A stretch of 40,600 nucleotides of DNA, taken from assembly GCA_009760855.2 (NCBI GenBank), contig WPIO01000464.1, positions 1 to 40,600 of the forward strand. The letters run 5' to 3'. A model generated the notes under the pieces. That model did not search any database and was not told where the DNA came from. It saw only the letters and a list, made by a program, of their open reading frames with translations. Numbering within the stretch: position 1 is the first letter of the stretch; every line of letters starts with the position of its first letter. Below, one piece after another: positions 22,717-34,960 of this stretch. This DNA comes from Cristatella mucedo. Its lineage: Eukaryota > Bryozoa > Phylactolaemata > Cristatellidae. A program made the position numbers and the translations under genes.

Positions 22717-25700
22717 CTTTCAGAGAGCACGACTAATATTATCTATAATTGTCACAAATAGTGCTGGTAGCGAGTAGCAACACATGGCACGGTGCCGCTT
22801 AATAACGTCCCAAAAAATCTAGATGCACAGATTTCCAATGGCTCGCATTGTTCTTACGGAAACGACCGTTTGATTCGCGACCAGCCAGCGACAACAAAAT
22901 TTATCCCTGACTGAAAAAGCAACTTGCACAGCAAACATTCCATACTGGTGAGACAAGAAAAACTAAAAAACAGCACGGTTTCGTGTTAACTGTTAAAGAT
23001 TTAGTGTGTGGAAGTGTGAAAGATACAAAACGGTCATCTTTGTTTTCACGAGTGCGTTTTGTTTTTGTTTGCGTTTTGCATCCTTGTTTTCATGAGTGCA
23101 CGTGTTTTCACGAGTTTTTCCGGTGCGTCTTTAGAGAGTTCTTCGTCGTTATTGACTTGAATATCTTAGTTTTAAGTCGCCTGCTTCTAATGCCTTTGCA
23201 AGTGAACGCCCAAGGAATTCCTGACATATCTTAATACTTAAGCTGTTATTTACCAAGGGAAGCAAGAAAAAGATAAACAAGGAAACATTGGCTGTGGTTT
23301 CGGGTGTATCTCTTCATCACATCTGAAAAATAAGATGCAATTATTTAGCAGTGAGCTACCGGCCCGTAGCAATTACAGCAGCAATATTTGTTCCCAGAGG
23401 TCGGAACGATAACAGTCTGGCATCTTGCACAGCCGCTTCACGCCCATCCATGCTAGTCAACTAAAATGATGGGCCCGTCTGTAGCAGAATTGGTTTCCTG
23501 ATGATAGCTGCCCCGAAGCCAACCAGGTTAACGCAACAACCGTGTATGCTCGGTTTTCCGCGTTGAAGGTCTTGGCATGCCGACATCGAACGAGCTCTCC
23601 CCTGTCGGCGAGGGTGACTTTAATCATTTCAAGAGAGACGCCTTCTCGCTGGGAGACAAAAGCAAGAACGCTCGCGAAATTGACGGATACGGCTCGACTG
23701 AGGCTACCGGAGAGAAAGATGATGGTGCAGCTGACCAAATCGCGTCTGCCTTATATGTCCCACTCGGTGTAATGGTACGGAAGCGTGTATCGTGACCCGA
23801 TCTTCCTGAAGTAAGCCTCCGCAGGAGACTCTGCCAACTTTGCAGAATAGGAAAACCATCGGTTTTGTATTCATGTATATGGTCAATATTAGAACTAAAT
23901 TAAATGCGGTGGCTGTTCATATAATTCGTTGGCGTCTTTCATCTGCATTTCTCTTCCACTGTTTACTAACACCAGTAAGCGTTTTGATTCGGGTTTGTTA
24001 TGCCTGCTCTCAGTGGTCGGCTGCCAAGCCACACGGCATACTCAGTGTCTCATAAACCTGCGAAAGCTGGATGCAGAACCGTCTGCCTTGGAAGTCATCC
24101 GAGCATCTGCATTAGCACAATACACTACAAATTACCCCCTCAACCGACCTACCAAGATAAGAATTACGCTACCTAGGACGTCGTCCGAGCTCCTGGATTA
24201 GTTCGATACGTTGCAGCCAACTTTCAGCTTATTGATCTTACAGCGTCTGGGCTTGGTATATTTCTGACTGTGTTCGTATTTAATTAACGTCCAAATAGTT
24301 ACAAATTCAATACCAAGTTTTGGTGATGACAGAAAACCTGAGCATAATATATAAAATTAATGCGTATAACCTACTTACATCAAAAGTAGTACATCGAGCT
24401 TAACACTTTGACTTACTGTGAAAATAGCAGCATCTGAACGACGTTTTACCGGTTAACTTTGTTAATGAAAGCTACCCAGCCCTAAACAGATGCCAGACCA
24501 TCACTCAAAATAATAAAAATATGTTTCATTTTCAAAATAAGGACACAGCCCATCAAGTGCAGAACTTCGACTGGTAGTTCTAACAATCAAAGAGCCTAAA
24601 CCCGATATTACCAAGTGAAGCCACGATGCAGTCATTCGTAGCCAGGCTTCGGCAAACAGCTAACCAAAGCTATAAGTCTCAATTTACTTGTCATTTATAC
24701 GTTTACATTGACATGTTCCTATAGGCCCAAAAACCCGAAGTGACTATCGTTCGGAAACTAGACTATCATTAGGAATAACGCAGTGACAGTTTACTGCTGC
24801 TGCTGGTGCATAACTAAGGAGTTCCTTATCACCTCGAAATCCTGGAACCTCCTTTATTCGTTCCTTTTTCGGTGATTTGACGCTGTGAAAGCCTCAGCGG
24901 CTGGACGCGGTAATATTAAGAATAATCATAATAAATTGGTTATAGCACCCTCAGAAAACTCAATGTCTTGTTAGGCACTTTGCTTGGTCAGCTGTAGCAC
25001 GCTCGATAAACAACAAGGGTAAGATTTTTAGAAGTGACATGAACTGAGTAAGCAGGTAAGTTTTGTTAGTTCCATGCACAGTGTCATCATGCATAAACAC
25101 ACAAAGGACGAACCATATAGACCCACTGAAAGCTGTGAGAAATAATTGCGTTTTTAGTTTCTATTTAAATACTGTGAAGTCAAATAATGTCATGACGCAA
25201 GTCAAAATGAGTTCCGGATTTTAAAGCCTACAAACTAAGTGCGAGGTGTCCGAATGATTTGAGGCTTGCATGAGGTATAAATTAACGGTTAAATTCCTAA
25301 AAGCAGATGGTATGACGCTTAGCCTGTTGGGGGAGTAGATCTGATAGGCGAGCTGGTATCAAAGACTGATGGGACCTAAAAGAAAGAGATGAAACCTTGA
25401 ATTTGATACATTTCTTGACTGGGAGACAGTGCAGGTTGGCGAGAAGTAGGGCTGCACAATATGAAAACTGTGACACTCACGATTGACAAGCCTAGCTGCA
25501 GATTTTGCACCAGCTGTAAGTGCCTCTTTGCATACGTTGGTAGACCAGCCAGAAGTGGGTTACAGAAGTCGAGAAGGGATGTCACAAATGCATGGACCAA
25601 CTTAGATGTGGAATCCCTGTCTAAATAAGCCCAATTTTTAGCAATTGTATGTAGCTGAAACTAGGCAGACTTGACTGTGTGTCAAAATGACTCAATCGTA

Positions 25701-25886
25701 TTATGCAAGATCACTTTGGAATAGGACATCTAGATTGTGTGCAGACTCAACGGGAGATATGCTGGCATATGCGATTTTGATTGCTATATTTTTCAATTTT
25801 TGAATCAGACTTGATTTTCCCGTGACTAGTGAGTCGATGTTATTATCATTCAATATAAGAATGTTTGATGCCATCCATGTGTGGAT

Positions 25887-26005
25887 GATAATAATAATAA
25901 TAATACACTTGATTAAGCACCCTCAGAGAACTCTATCTCTATCTAGGCGCTTTACATATGCTGTAAAGGAAACGCGATTAAATTGGTGAGCAATATAATG
26001 CTCTC
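25887..26005 (-). mobile_element. Short LINE 3' tail inserted in the reverse transcriptase
   Basis: AAT repeats and the LINE 3' tail (GCACCCTCAGAGAACTC, GGCGCTTTACATATGCTG) interrupt the RT of the older LINE. The palm ends at NSLNSCDACI near 26008, and the thumb resumes at HTWMASN just below 25887. The inserted piece is about 120 bp with no coding part. This explains why an apparent LINE end lies in the middle of an RT. I could not define a target duplication. Confidence 0.78.
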
Positions 26006-26769
26006 ATTAATACATGCATCACACGAGTTGAGAGAATTCAATATGCTGGATGGCTGGGAGTGATTAAAGCGGAGGTACAACTGAGCGTCATTTGCATAGA
26101 ATAGAAAGCCTAGATTGTGCCTCGCGATCACTTGTGCAAGAGGGAGGGTATAAAACGTGAAAAGAACGGGATCAAGCACCGAATTGCTGGGGTACTTCGT
26201 ACTTTAGAGGCTTCTCTGACGAGCTACGTTCACACAGATCAACATTCAGGAATCTCCTACTAAAATAAGATACGAACCATTGCAATGGAGTCCCGGAGAT
26301 ACTCAAGCGAGATGAAAGGTGCTCAAGAAGGGCACAGTTAATAATAGCATAAAAGCTACCAAAAGATTGAGCAAAACAAGTAGTCATACTCAACCTAAGC
26401 ATGCATTCATAAGTAGGTCTTTCTACCCTGGAAGCAATGCTGACTGTATGGTGTGATTAGTCCACCTTGTTGACAAAGAAGCTAGAGAAGCGATCAGTTA
26501 GATCAACACAAGGATCGCTAGGTAAGGTGCTGACCCGCGAGAGGTTAAGGAGATGGCTGATCGTCAACGGCAGCATTTGTAGAGTTTTAATCAATGATTC
26601 AACAGCGTTGTAGTAGAAGCTAGACTTGGCTTTCGCTAGGATCTATTGGTACGATCTACAGGAGTTTGCATTTGCCATTTGATTGACAGTTAGTCCTGAT
26701 CTAGCACATGCTTTACAAGATTCTGCTTAGTAAACCTATTTATTTTAATGTCTGCAGTAACCCTTAGGC

Positions 26770-27285
26770 CAGAGGTCGGCAAACTCCGGCCTTTGGGCCA
26801 GATCCGGACAAGCTAGTGCTCCAGTCTGGCCTAATGCCACCCTAGTAATTTATAGTTGGATCCGGCCTTATAATTAATTATAATAATAATACATTTGATA
26901 TAGCAACCTGGAGAAAACTCAATCTCTTTCTATGCACTTTACAGTTGCTTCAAAGAAGCACAATCGAATACTTAGTAATTGAATTGTAGCGGTTTTGTTC
27001 TCTTTCATTGCTGTTGGTTGCAGTTCAAAGTGTCGCCTATGTTTATTTTTAGAACTGATGTCAGGTGCTTGTATGAACAGAAGCGCAGGGCCGGGTTGAG
27101 GTGATAAATGTCTACCCCTATAATTGCTGTGCCGGTCTGTGAGTCAATTGTGCCCTTTTGTTTGTTTGTTCGTCTGGCCACGCCGACTCCGGCAGCCCAG
27201 CTGAGTGGGCGTGGTTTTTTCCGGCCTAGTGTGCCTTTTTTTTACCTTAAATGGCCTAGTCGTCCGAAATCTTTGCCGACCTCTG
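26770..27285. mobile_element. hAT-type non-autonomous element, 516 bp
   Basis: The termini are perfect 14-bp inverted repeats, CAGAGGTCGGCAAA at 26770 and its complement ending at 27285. They carry further imperfect pairing such as CCGGCC and ATGGCCTAG blocks. The flanks CCTTAGGC (26762-26769) and CCGTAGGT (27286-27293) form an 8-bp target duplication with six matches, as expected for hAT. The element is inserted in the linker of the older LINE, whose reading frame lines up again across the empty site. No transposase is encoded. It contains a LINE tail at 26876-26985. Confidence 0.88.
26876..26985 (-). mobile_element. Short LINE 3' tail nested in the hAT element
   Basis: AATAATAAT is followed by ACATTTGATATAGCAACCTG, AACTCAATCTCTTTCT, TGCACTTTACAGTTGCTTC and a diverged CAATCGAATA, the same tail as in the other LINE copies. 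It lies wholly inside the hAT element, so it either inserted there or was captured by the family. Confidence 0.75.
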
Positions 27286-28560
27286 CCGTAGGTGGTCTGG
27301 GCGATGTCACACAGTTCGCTCAGTCAGAGGTGCAAACTCATCGAGCAGTCAGCTAAAGTCGTGTTGTAGCAATCTACCCACGATGACAGGTCAAACGGGT
27401 GTTAAGCAGTAGAGGCGATGCAGATACTCTCACTTCATCATCGAACAGCATCGACGTCTAGGGCTTGAGGTTTAGTGATCTGCAGGTGTTTTTAGATGAG
27501 GAGAAGAAGTGCAAATCTTGTATACTAAATGAAATCTGCATGTGGTCAGAAAAGCAGAATTTGGTTATAATCGATCATAGCACCATTTGTAAGAGAAAAT
27601 GCAGTCTAATGTGTGACCCTCTATGTGAGTAGGGCCATGCACATGCGCCACAAAAGACTAGGAGTAAGTCAGTCAGTGCACGGAATTCAGTTTTAAAGCG
27701 TCAGATTAGTTACCGAAATGTATGTTGAAATCGCCAATAACGAGAAAAGATTGATTTTATGCACACGGAATAGAAATGACGTCAGAACTAATTGAAACAA
27801 AGAAGGACTCCATACCTGGGGCGGAAGACCATGTCCACCATCGGCAGCTTGTTTTCGTTTGAAATTCCAATAGATTCGAAAGACCGCTTCAAGGTGACTG
27901 CAAGAGGCTTGAAATTGAAGGAGGAGCATATAAAAATTGCAACTCCACCTGTAGTTGATATTGATCTAGGGCTGCCTAAATCACTATTGATGAAGAGGGC
28001 GAAGCCTGTAAGGGTTGTGTCGTTAAATGTACGGTGACTCACCAATTTTAGCCAAGTTTTCAGTCAATGCGAGCACGTCAGGCTGTTTTAATAAATAAGA
28101 TCGCTTATTAATAGCTGTTGATTGCAAGTTGAGCGAGGATTCGAAAGACAGGCGTTCAGCTGTACCACCAGAGTTATAGCAATCTTGATTACCACTAAGT
28201 AGGAGAGATTCACGGCAACGCTAGAAGAGAACGTGCTCAGTGATTCGAGACAGTGCTGGGAATACCAAACGAGTGGGTACTCAACTCGCATTGCCAGCCA
28301 AACGAGCGGTATCTCAGCTATCGGCTCCTGCTTAGACTCCAGACGCTTGTCTTTTGGTTATGACTCATAGGCCGTAGGGCCTACTTGGTTCGAACCAGTG
28401 AATCGTTCACTAGGAATCGGTCTGCAAGTTTTGATTCTTTTCTATTTAAGGAAAACTGCCTTTATTTAAATTTCTTAGTTATGCCTTGTATGGCTGATAT
28501 TTAGGCAAATTTTTTGAAAACGGCAATACCAAAAGCTGACCTGCTTTGAATGTATGACAT

Positions 28561-28957
28561 TACCCCCAGAGAACTTCCCAGCACATTCTCCCCTTGTTGA
28601 CTCTAGGCTATTTCCCCCGGACATTTTCCCGGGTATGAAATTTCCCCTTCTATGCTGATGACGTTATTATATGATCAAATGAAATTCACGCTCTATTGAA
28701 ATACGATCAGCTCAGTATAATTGATCACTTTGTAATACCTTTGACATTTTGACTGATTGGCCTTGCACTACACTGTCCATTTGAGTAGTCTAACCACAAA
28801 AGCTGCACTTTTAAGTTTTTTTAATAAACTACTGATAGGCAAATCAGATCAATCACGTAAACCCTAAACAGGGGGAATGCCCAAATCCAGGGGAAAATGC
28901 CCGTTGGAAATGTCCGGACTGGGAATGTACGGGAGACTGTCCGGGGAAATTTCCGTC
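28561..28957. repeat. Paired inverted GC-rich repeat arms, foldback-like
   Basis: Two arms of about 90 bp (28561-28650 and 28868-28957) carry clusters of the same short motif in opposite orientation. CCCCGGACATTTTCCCG on the left has the counterpart CCCCGGACAGTCTCCCG read on the minus strand of the right arm. GAAATTTCCCC and TCCGGACATTTCC also recur. The 220 bases between are AT-rich and unrecognised. This looks like a foldback or MITE with subterminal repeats. No clear terminal motif or target duplication was found. Confidence 0.65.
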
Positions 28958-30117
28958 CATAACCAGCTTTACTGGTCTGGTAGCATTTTTCGGTCAAGTA
29001 CATACATTGTTGTTACATGGTGTGTTCGAGATACACAACAGTTGCGTAAGGTTTAGTAAGTTATAAATGCCTGTACTTGTGTATTTATTGAGTTCCTTGT
29101 TTTTTTTATGGAACGCTCCATCGTATTTTCTATTTTGCTGTCTGCAATACACCATCACCCCTGAATTCCTGCAGTCAACTGCCTGTCATTGTGTCTTGCT
29201 TATGTTATATCTCCCATAATAGTAATCTGATGAACTTGAAATTAGGAAAGTTTGATTTCTAATGCATCCACAGCATTCCAGCTGCCTCTTATATGTACTG
29301 TCGTGCTAGATGTATCGGTACTTATTTTTATAGTGAGCAGGCTATTTGTCTCCCAAAACGTTTTGTCACAGTGTAGCCAAAGTGTCATGCAAATGAAACA
29401 GGTCGGAAAGTCATGGTTTCATCAAAGTGAAACTCTAAGTATACACTCCTTGGTATGCGTTTTTGTCTGTAAACCGGGTAACTTGGGCAGTGAAATAGCC
29501 AGACATTGCATTCGGCTGGCAGCCATCTGCTTTTAATGAATTAGCATCGGTGGCTGCTCACACTCAGTGGCTCCCAGGGAAGAAGTACAAGAAGCTGTCA
29601 GTTTCAATTATTTTGGAAGATTTTGGGTACGAATTACGTGCTGTCAAGTTTGAGAGCTATCATAATAGGACCCAACACCCATACTACACCAGCTACTGTG
29701 CCTTGAAGTGCATTTGGGGAATACGTTTCGTACTTGCATGCATCGTATTCAGTTAAGACGCGGTTCGTCGCAGCAGGCTTAGAAGCAGCATCGGGTTCCA
29801 CAGTCAACAACACGCGCATTCTGAAGCAACCTCCCAACGGCTTGCCAGCCAGGACCCAAAGAGTTCTTAGGGGAGTGGGCGATCCATCACGCTCGCCTCA
29901 CACTGGCGAGAATGGGGCCGCCTGCTGCTCAGGCAGGCTATCTTACCACAGTTCTGCTGCTGGCACGATGAATAGGCGAGACTGTAATCTGAAAGTGAAG
30001 AATGAGATTTCCCTAGAACCTACTGACATTCGCACTCATACGGAATATTCTGGGGGAAATTGAATCCCCTAGAAAAGAGGTCGGCGAATCCAGCGACAAT
30101 CCAAAAGTTTCACTCAC

Positions 30118-30327
30118 TGGATGTTAGACAGATAAGTGGGCCACCGTCTTGCCACCGCCACGTTGAAATCCCGTACCCTTGATTATCACATTTTATGTAG
30201 CTACTTCCGTGCACTTGCTGGTAGCCAGAAGCACACGAGAAGGATGATGTAGAGTCTTTCCAGAATGGCGGGCTGGCCACCTGGTTCCAGACTGCATTAG
30301 CAGGCAGAGTCGGAGAGTCTGTGCAGC
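30118..30327 (-). CDS. Sushi (CCP) module exon 2 of the visible array
   Basis: This 210-bp exon of 70 codons encodes one sushi module. The acceptor just above 30327 reads TTTTACACTGAAG, with a weak A at -3. The donor TCCA|GTGAGT follows 30118. Both are phase 1. Cysteines lie at EGC, FSC, IKC and LIC. CASGYQ follows the second cysteine, and STWRW stands between the third and fourth. An NPP-free Pro-rich opening (TDSPTLPAN) is typical of the family. No sequon is present. Upstream is the atypical 35771-35977 exon, and downstream the Met-less 22504-22716 exon. Confidence 0.86.
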
Positions 30328-33300
30328 CTTCAGTGTAAAATGCAATAGGTGCAATGCCAAGCATCCAGGAGGCATACGTGAAGCATTCAAAATTATAAAT
30401 TGCATACATCATTGTTGGTAATCCAAAAGTACATGGAATGGAATGTATGCCTTTTCTAGAAATATTTGCACTGTATACGCAACTATTCTGTACAGTCTTT
30501 GCGCTCGTTAAAATCTTATGCATCCCCTGCAATCACACCTAGTCACTGTGCCTTTCCAAACGGCTAATATCACACGAGCGAGCCCAATCTCTCCTCGTTC
30601 CTAGATAACCAGCGTTGAAGCTATGGCACGCTTAGCTGTCTAAGCATGCTGTCTTGAGAAGCTAGATACCATCAGATCAGTAAAACAGTTGAACCCCATC
30701 CCAATAATTTTGAATGGGACCACAGCAGAATTTTCAAGTTGTTTTCTCATTAAAACTCTAACTCTGTCAGGTTTACTTTATTCGAGTAGCTGCATAGCTC
30801 ACAGCTGCGATACTATAATGGAACATTATGGAAAATTGTAAATAATGGGCTGATGGTAAAGTACCGTAATAACGACTGGATGATAATTACAAAAATACTC
30901 TGCAGTGTGATCCGCAATAAAATGTGCCCACTGTTTAAAAAAATGGCTGTCGTGGAAATGATTTGGTAGAACATTTCTCGATGAAAGACAGATTGCTACT
31001 CCTACAGTAGAGCCCACGTTCAGTTAACATTTAAACGTAGCATTGAGAGACAGTTTCCAGGTATTGCTAGCTAATGAACGAGTGAAAGAGAATACAGTCA
31101 AGCAGCATAGAGCAAAGAAGGTGGATGAGTGAAGAATGAATAGAATGCCGAACGACAAGACAAAGAGTGGCTGAAAGGCTTGAACAGGCTCGGCGTGGGC
31201 TGATTGTGAACGAAGCCCTAGGCTACCCAGTGCGTACCGATCACTTCGATCAATCACATATTTAGGTATAACTTCTTTTCGATGACTGGAAACGGAAGAC
31301 TCGCCCTCCCGCGAGAAGAGCTCCACTTAACACAGTGCTGCTGTAGCAGTGCAAAAAACTAAAGCGCCGTTTCGTGAATCTTTTGGCGAGCTTCTCGGAA
31401 AAACTGGAGCTCACTTCAGGGCGTGAGGGGCTTGCCGCCCGTTGCGTTTAACTGGCTCGGGCCAGACCAAGGCTCAGCAGTCCCCGTACATAATAGTTTT
31501 CTTAGAATACTTCTCTCCGCTGCAGTATGACTCGCATTTCAAAACTTGGCAGCTTAGAGACGGCTCGATTAGACGCCGATTGATGACAGCAGTAATGACT
31601 TTAATACATGCTAGCGACGACAATCGCATCATGAGCTACTCAAACCACCCGTCATTGAGCGATCTGCAGCCTGTGGGCTAATCTATGGTGGCCACACTAT
31701 CAGAGCAGACACCATGCCGATCTTTCTGCTGCAGCGGGAGTGCCAGGGCTCTCGGATGTATCGACTGAAACTATCGATAGCACGTTGGGCTTCAGCATAA
31801 GTCCGCCCTCCTTACCTGAGAGCAGTAGCAGCGCCATGACAGGATTTTGTTACTAGCCTTTACGAGCATTTATCTTCTTCTTCTCATGCCTGCTCACTTT
31901 GAATGCATTTTCAAAACAGTTTACTTACTTTTAATCAGTTGGGCATATTTCCTATGCATTTTACTGCATGGCGACAGCTGCTTAGATCTTAAGCGCCTTA
32001 CAGAAAACTCACCTGCTTAACCACACTTATTTCCTGTGGCTCTGTGAAGTCATAGACGGCGATTCAAAATTAATTAAAAAGAAAGAATTTTCTGTTGTTA
32101 AGAACCGTCAAAAGATTTAATCCCCCACGGAAAAAAAGTAAAAAAACGTTATAACTGACTCGTTAAGAAATGTAAATGGGATAAATATAATAAAAAAGGT
32201 AGCAGCACATGAAAGTATCAAAGAAAACATTAAGCCGGCATAAGTATACAAGATATGAATTTAGTGATAGGTAATTAAAGATGTAACTAGGAAAGTTGTG
32301 TTCTATTGACATCCAGCAGTGAGATAGCCTCTGTCACAAACACTTTAAGTTACAGAAAGAAACCGAAGGTCGATGGATTATGAAACTTAGTAATTAGTTC
32401 AGACAGATTTGTACCTATTCAAAAACATAAATCTGGCTTCCAGGAGTTGATTGAATTTGAGACCTTGCATCTTTTTACCTATTTAATGGTTGAATGCTTT
32501 TTCTACATCTTTAAACATAATTCACTGCCAAATCCCTAGTTTGTTTTACAAAATTAGAAAATAATCTGCAAGATTTGTCCGTACAACTGCAAATAAAGAA
32601 AATGATTCTCATATTTGAACTTACTAGTGAATAAGTTTCATTGATCCTACTCTATTAATTAATGACGGAACTGTAGATTCACTACGAGCTTGGAGAACTC
32701 GCCAGCTAGGAGAGCAGAAACTTGAGCTCGCCTTTCTAAGCTCATTTAGATTGTTTGGTACTTTTCAATGTATCGGCTTTTTCATATAGCGAAAATATTT
32801 CGACCGATTCTTGTGTAGAATCTTTTCAGTACTTGTTGTATTTAAGGAACCTTATCCAACTGTAAGTTATCTAGCCATTATAAGGGAGACCGATGTTGTC
32901 AATACGTTCCTATAATCACTCAATCGGTTATTCAACCCTGTTTCTAGAAGTGGATCAAACACATGGTGCTGTTTTAGGATTAGAGCTTTTTCTACATCAC
33001 ACTCCAGTAAGTAGTCATATAGGGGAGCATTTGGCGTCCACTCACAATGGAACCTTATATCAGGAAACAAATTAGACAGATGATTGCTTCGGTTGCTGAA
33101 TATTCTACATAGATGCTTATTTTAGTTATTTGTCTCTGGGAATTAGATTACTTATTCTAATACTTATAAGGCACGCGTCTGTTTCTCAATCGCCACGGCT
33201 GGTTTGGTGTTTGTGAGGTAGCTACCGGAAGTTATCGATGACCTAGAAGTGCCGATTTTGTTCACCTGTGTTAAATTCTAATTAGGAACTGCTAAGACAT

Positions 33301-33754
33301 GTCATGGGCAGATAACTAGAACAGTTCTTGGTGGACTTCCTCTTTCGGCAGAACTGCCAGTGACTTATGAATCCACAATAGCCAGGACTGGAGCTGTGGG
33401 ATGCTCCCCAAACTAATTAGACCCTTCGCGTCCTGACTGATCGTTGCTACAAATCTATATCGTGACCGATGATACTAAAATGTCCGATTACCTTAACCAA
33501 AATGTATTAAACCAGCTCATTATAATTGCAACTCTACAGCAGAAGTTAGAAAAACTGAGGAGTGTGGTTTTAATAGAATGGTGTCTCTGGAATACCGATG
33601 AGAATGTGCATGAAACGGTATTCTTGGGTTGTCTCCTACGAATTTATGTGCAGTGCTTTTGAAAATTCAAAATTTATTTTTGTAAATAGCAGGTATAATA
33701 TTAAGATTGTAATACCGCACACTAATTAGCTAGGACATAGATAACAAAACCAAC

Positions 33755-34399
33755 CTGTGCAATCAGGTGCTTACAGCTGATACAAAACTTTGCAGCTAGG
33801 TTTGTCTGTCGTGAGCGTCACAGTTGCCACATCTCACCACTTCTAGATGACCTGAACTAGCTCCCAGTCAAGCACCGCATCGACTTCAAAGTTGTGTCAC
33901 TCACTTTTAGATCCCTTCCTTCTTTGGCTCCGGCCTACATATTGGATCTAATCCACATCAGGCTAAGCATTGTTACATTTGCTTTCGCAATCCAACTGTT
34001 TCCATATATCTCATACAAACCTCAATTTTTTTGGAGATTATGCCTACAGTTCGCATGCTCCCAAAGCCCGGGACTCACTCCCGACTTGCATCACGACATC
34101 TCCTGACTTAATCACGTTTAAAAAGATAATAAAAACGCACCTATTCATTGCAGCATTTAGTGGGTCCCTGTGATTCGTTCGATATGTGCTTACACTGTGC
34201 ATGCAGACACTAACCCTAAATGCATGCTGACCTTGTATATGTCGCCACTGACCATGTTGTTCTACTTGTTTATTGAGCATGCTACCCCTAACCATTCAAT
34301 CGTTTTTCCTTTGCTGCCAATTTAAAGTGTTTAGATAGAGGTTTGAGTTCTCTGAGGATGCTTTATCAAATGTGTTATTATTATTACTAGTATTATTAA
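33755..34399 (+). mobile_element. 5'-truncated CR1/L2-like LINE, 3' end
   Basis: This is the plus-strand counterpart of the 176-1000 copy. QNFAARFVCRERH, LTFRSLPSLAPAYI, KARDSLPTC and a final AFSGSL before the stop are followed by the same tail and a broken TTA-repeat end. Several frameshifts and an in-frame stop occur in the LNWLP-type block. It starts at the same sequence position (the VQN block) as the break in other copies, suggesting a common truncation point. It is antisense to the sushi gene. Confidence 0.87.
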
Positions 34400-34960
34400 A
34401 ACAACGAGTAGTTAACTACGTCTTAATAAATGTTGATAGTTTTGGCTGTGGGAATAACCTTTCATTTAAATTTTTCAGTCAATGTCTGTTAATCAATTTG
34501 CTGTTTTCACTGGTTTGATGAGTAACGGATTAGTGTCAGAGCAGCTCTGAGATCTCACTAGCCTTTATTTGGGGTTACGTCAATATTTTGTCGCCTTTGA
34601 TGACTTAAACAAAGTAGTTTGTGAGTGCAATCTTTGTCCGAAGGTTAACAGAAACATTAAATGAACCTAAATCGATTTAGTGCAATTTATTTTTTTATCC
34701 AACGTTAATGAATCGAGCTTTTCGATTAAATATGCTAACATACAGTGGGACGTATTTACTGAATCAAAAGATTATAAATGAAAGATTTTTGCCACGTCAT
34801 CCTGATAAAATACTCGTGCACTTGGTGCTTAAGAGATGAGCTAAGTACAATAGTTCACGTGTTTCTAAAATTTCGTCTGGATTCCGCGAATTTCTTTATT
34901 TAGAGCTCCTTGCATATCCAGCTGACCCCCTGTTTCTAGCCCTAAGCTCAGCAGCTTTCG

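Larger units (their letters stand above)
24911..28310 (-). mobile_element. Long, decayed CR1/L2-like LINE split by later insertions
   Basis: Read from high to low coordinates, the parts of one non-LTR retrotransposon follow in order. An APE-type endonuclease segment (27.36-28.29 kb) includes LLISDLIY, KTWLKL, TTLTGFALF and GGVAIF. A linker spans the hAT insertion and continues near SKAKSSFYYNAV and DRFSSFFVNKV (26.47-26.73 kb). The RT palm follows with LLEHLSSRLSISGTPLQWF and FYANDAQLYL (26.06-26.40 kb). The thumb, with HTWMASNILILND (about 25.83-25.88 kb), then leads to VHAFVTSLLDFCN and the AAT-rich tail at 24.91 kb. The catalytic YADD box reads YAND, and many stops and frameshifts are present, so it is dead. 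The 5' boundary near 28310 is approximate, and ORF1 is not recognisable. It lies in the same orientation as the sushi gene. Confidence 0.87.
22717..30117 (-). other. Intron, 7401 bp
   Basis: This complete intron holds the nested LINE/hAT cluster (24.9-28.3 kb) and the inverted GC-rich repeats at 28.56-28.96 kb. The stretch 23.4-24.2 kb is GC-richer, with several overlapping short frames on both strands that I do not recognise. A motif TTTTCAYGAGT recurs three times between 23043 and 23117. A B-box-like GGTTCGAACC lies at 28387-28396 without a clear A box. I recognise nothing in 29.0-30.1 kb. Confidence 0.6.

Noticed and set aside
23542-23795. Overlapping frames that loosely recall a retrotransposon gag
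   Set aside because: The similarity depended on mixing frames, and no zinc knuckle, protease or RT is nearby.
27792-28037. A plus-strand frame of 81 codons
   Set aside because: Antisense shadow of the LINE endonuclease.
30071-30090. AGAGGTCGGCGAATC resembling the terminus of the 26.77-kb hAT element
   Set aside because: No opposite terminus or target duplication was found nearby, so it is likely chance.
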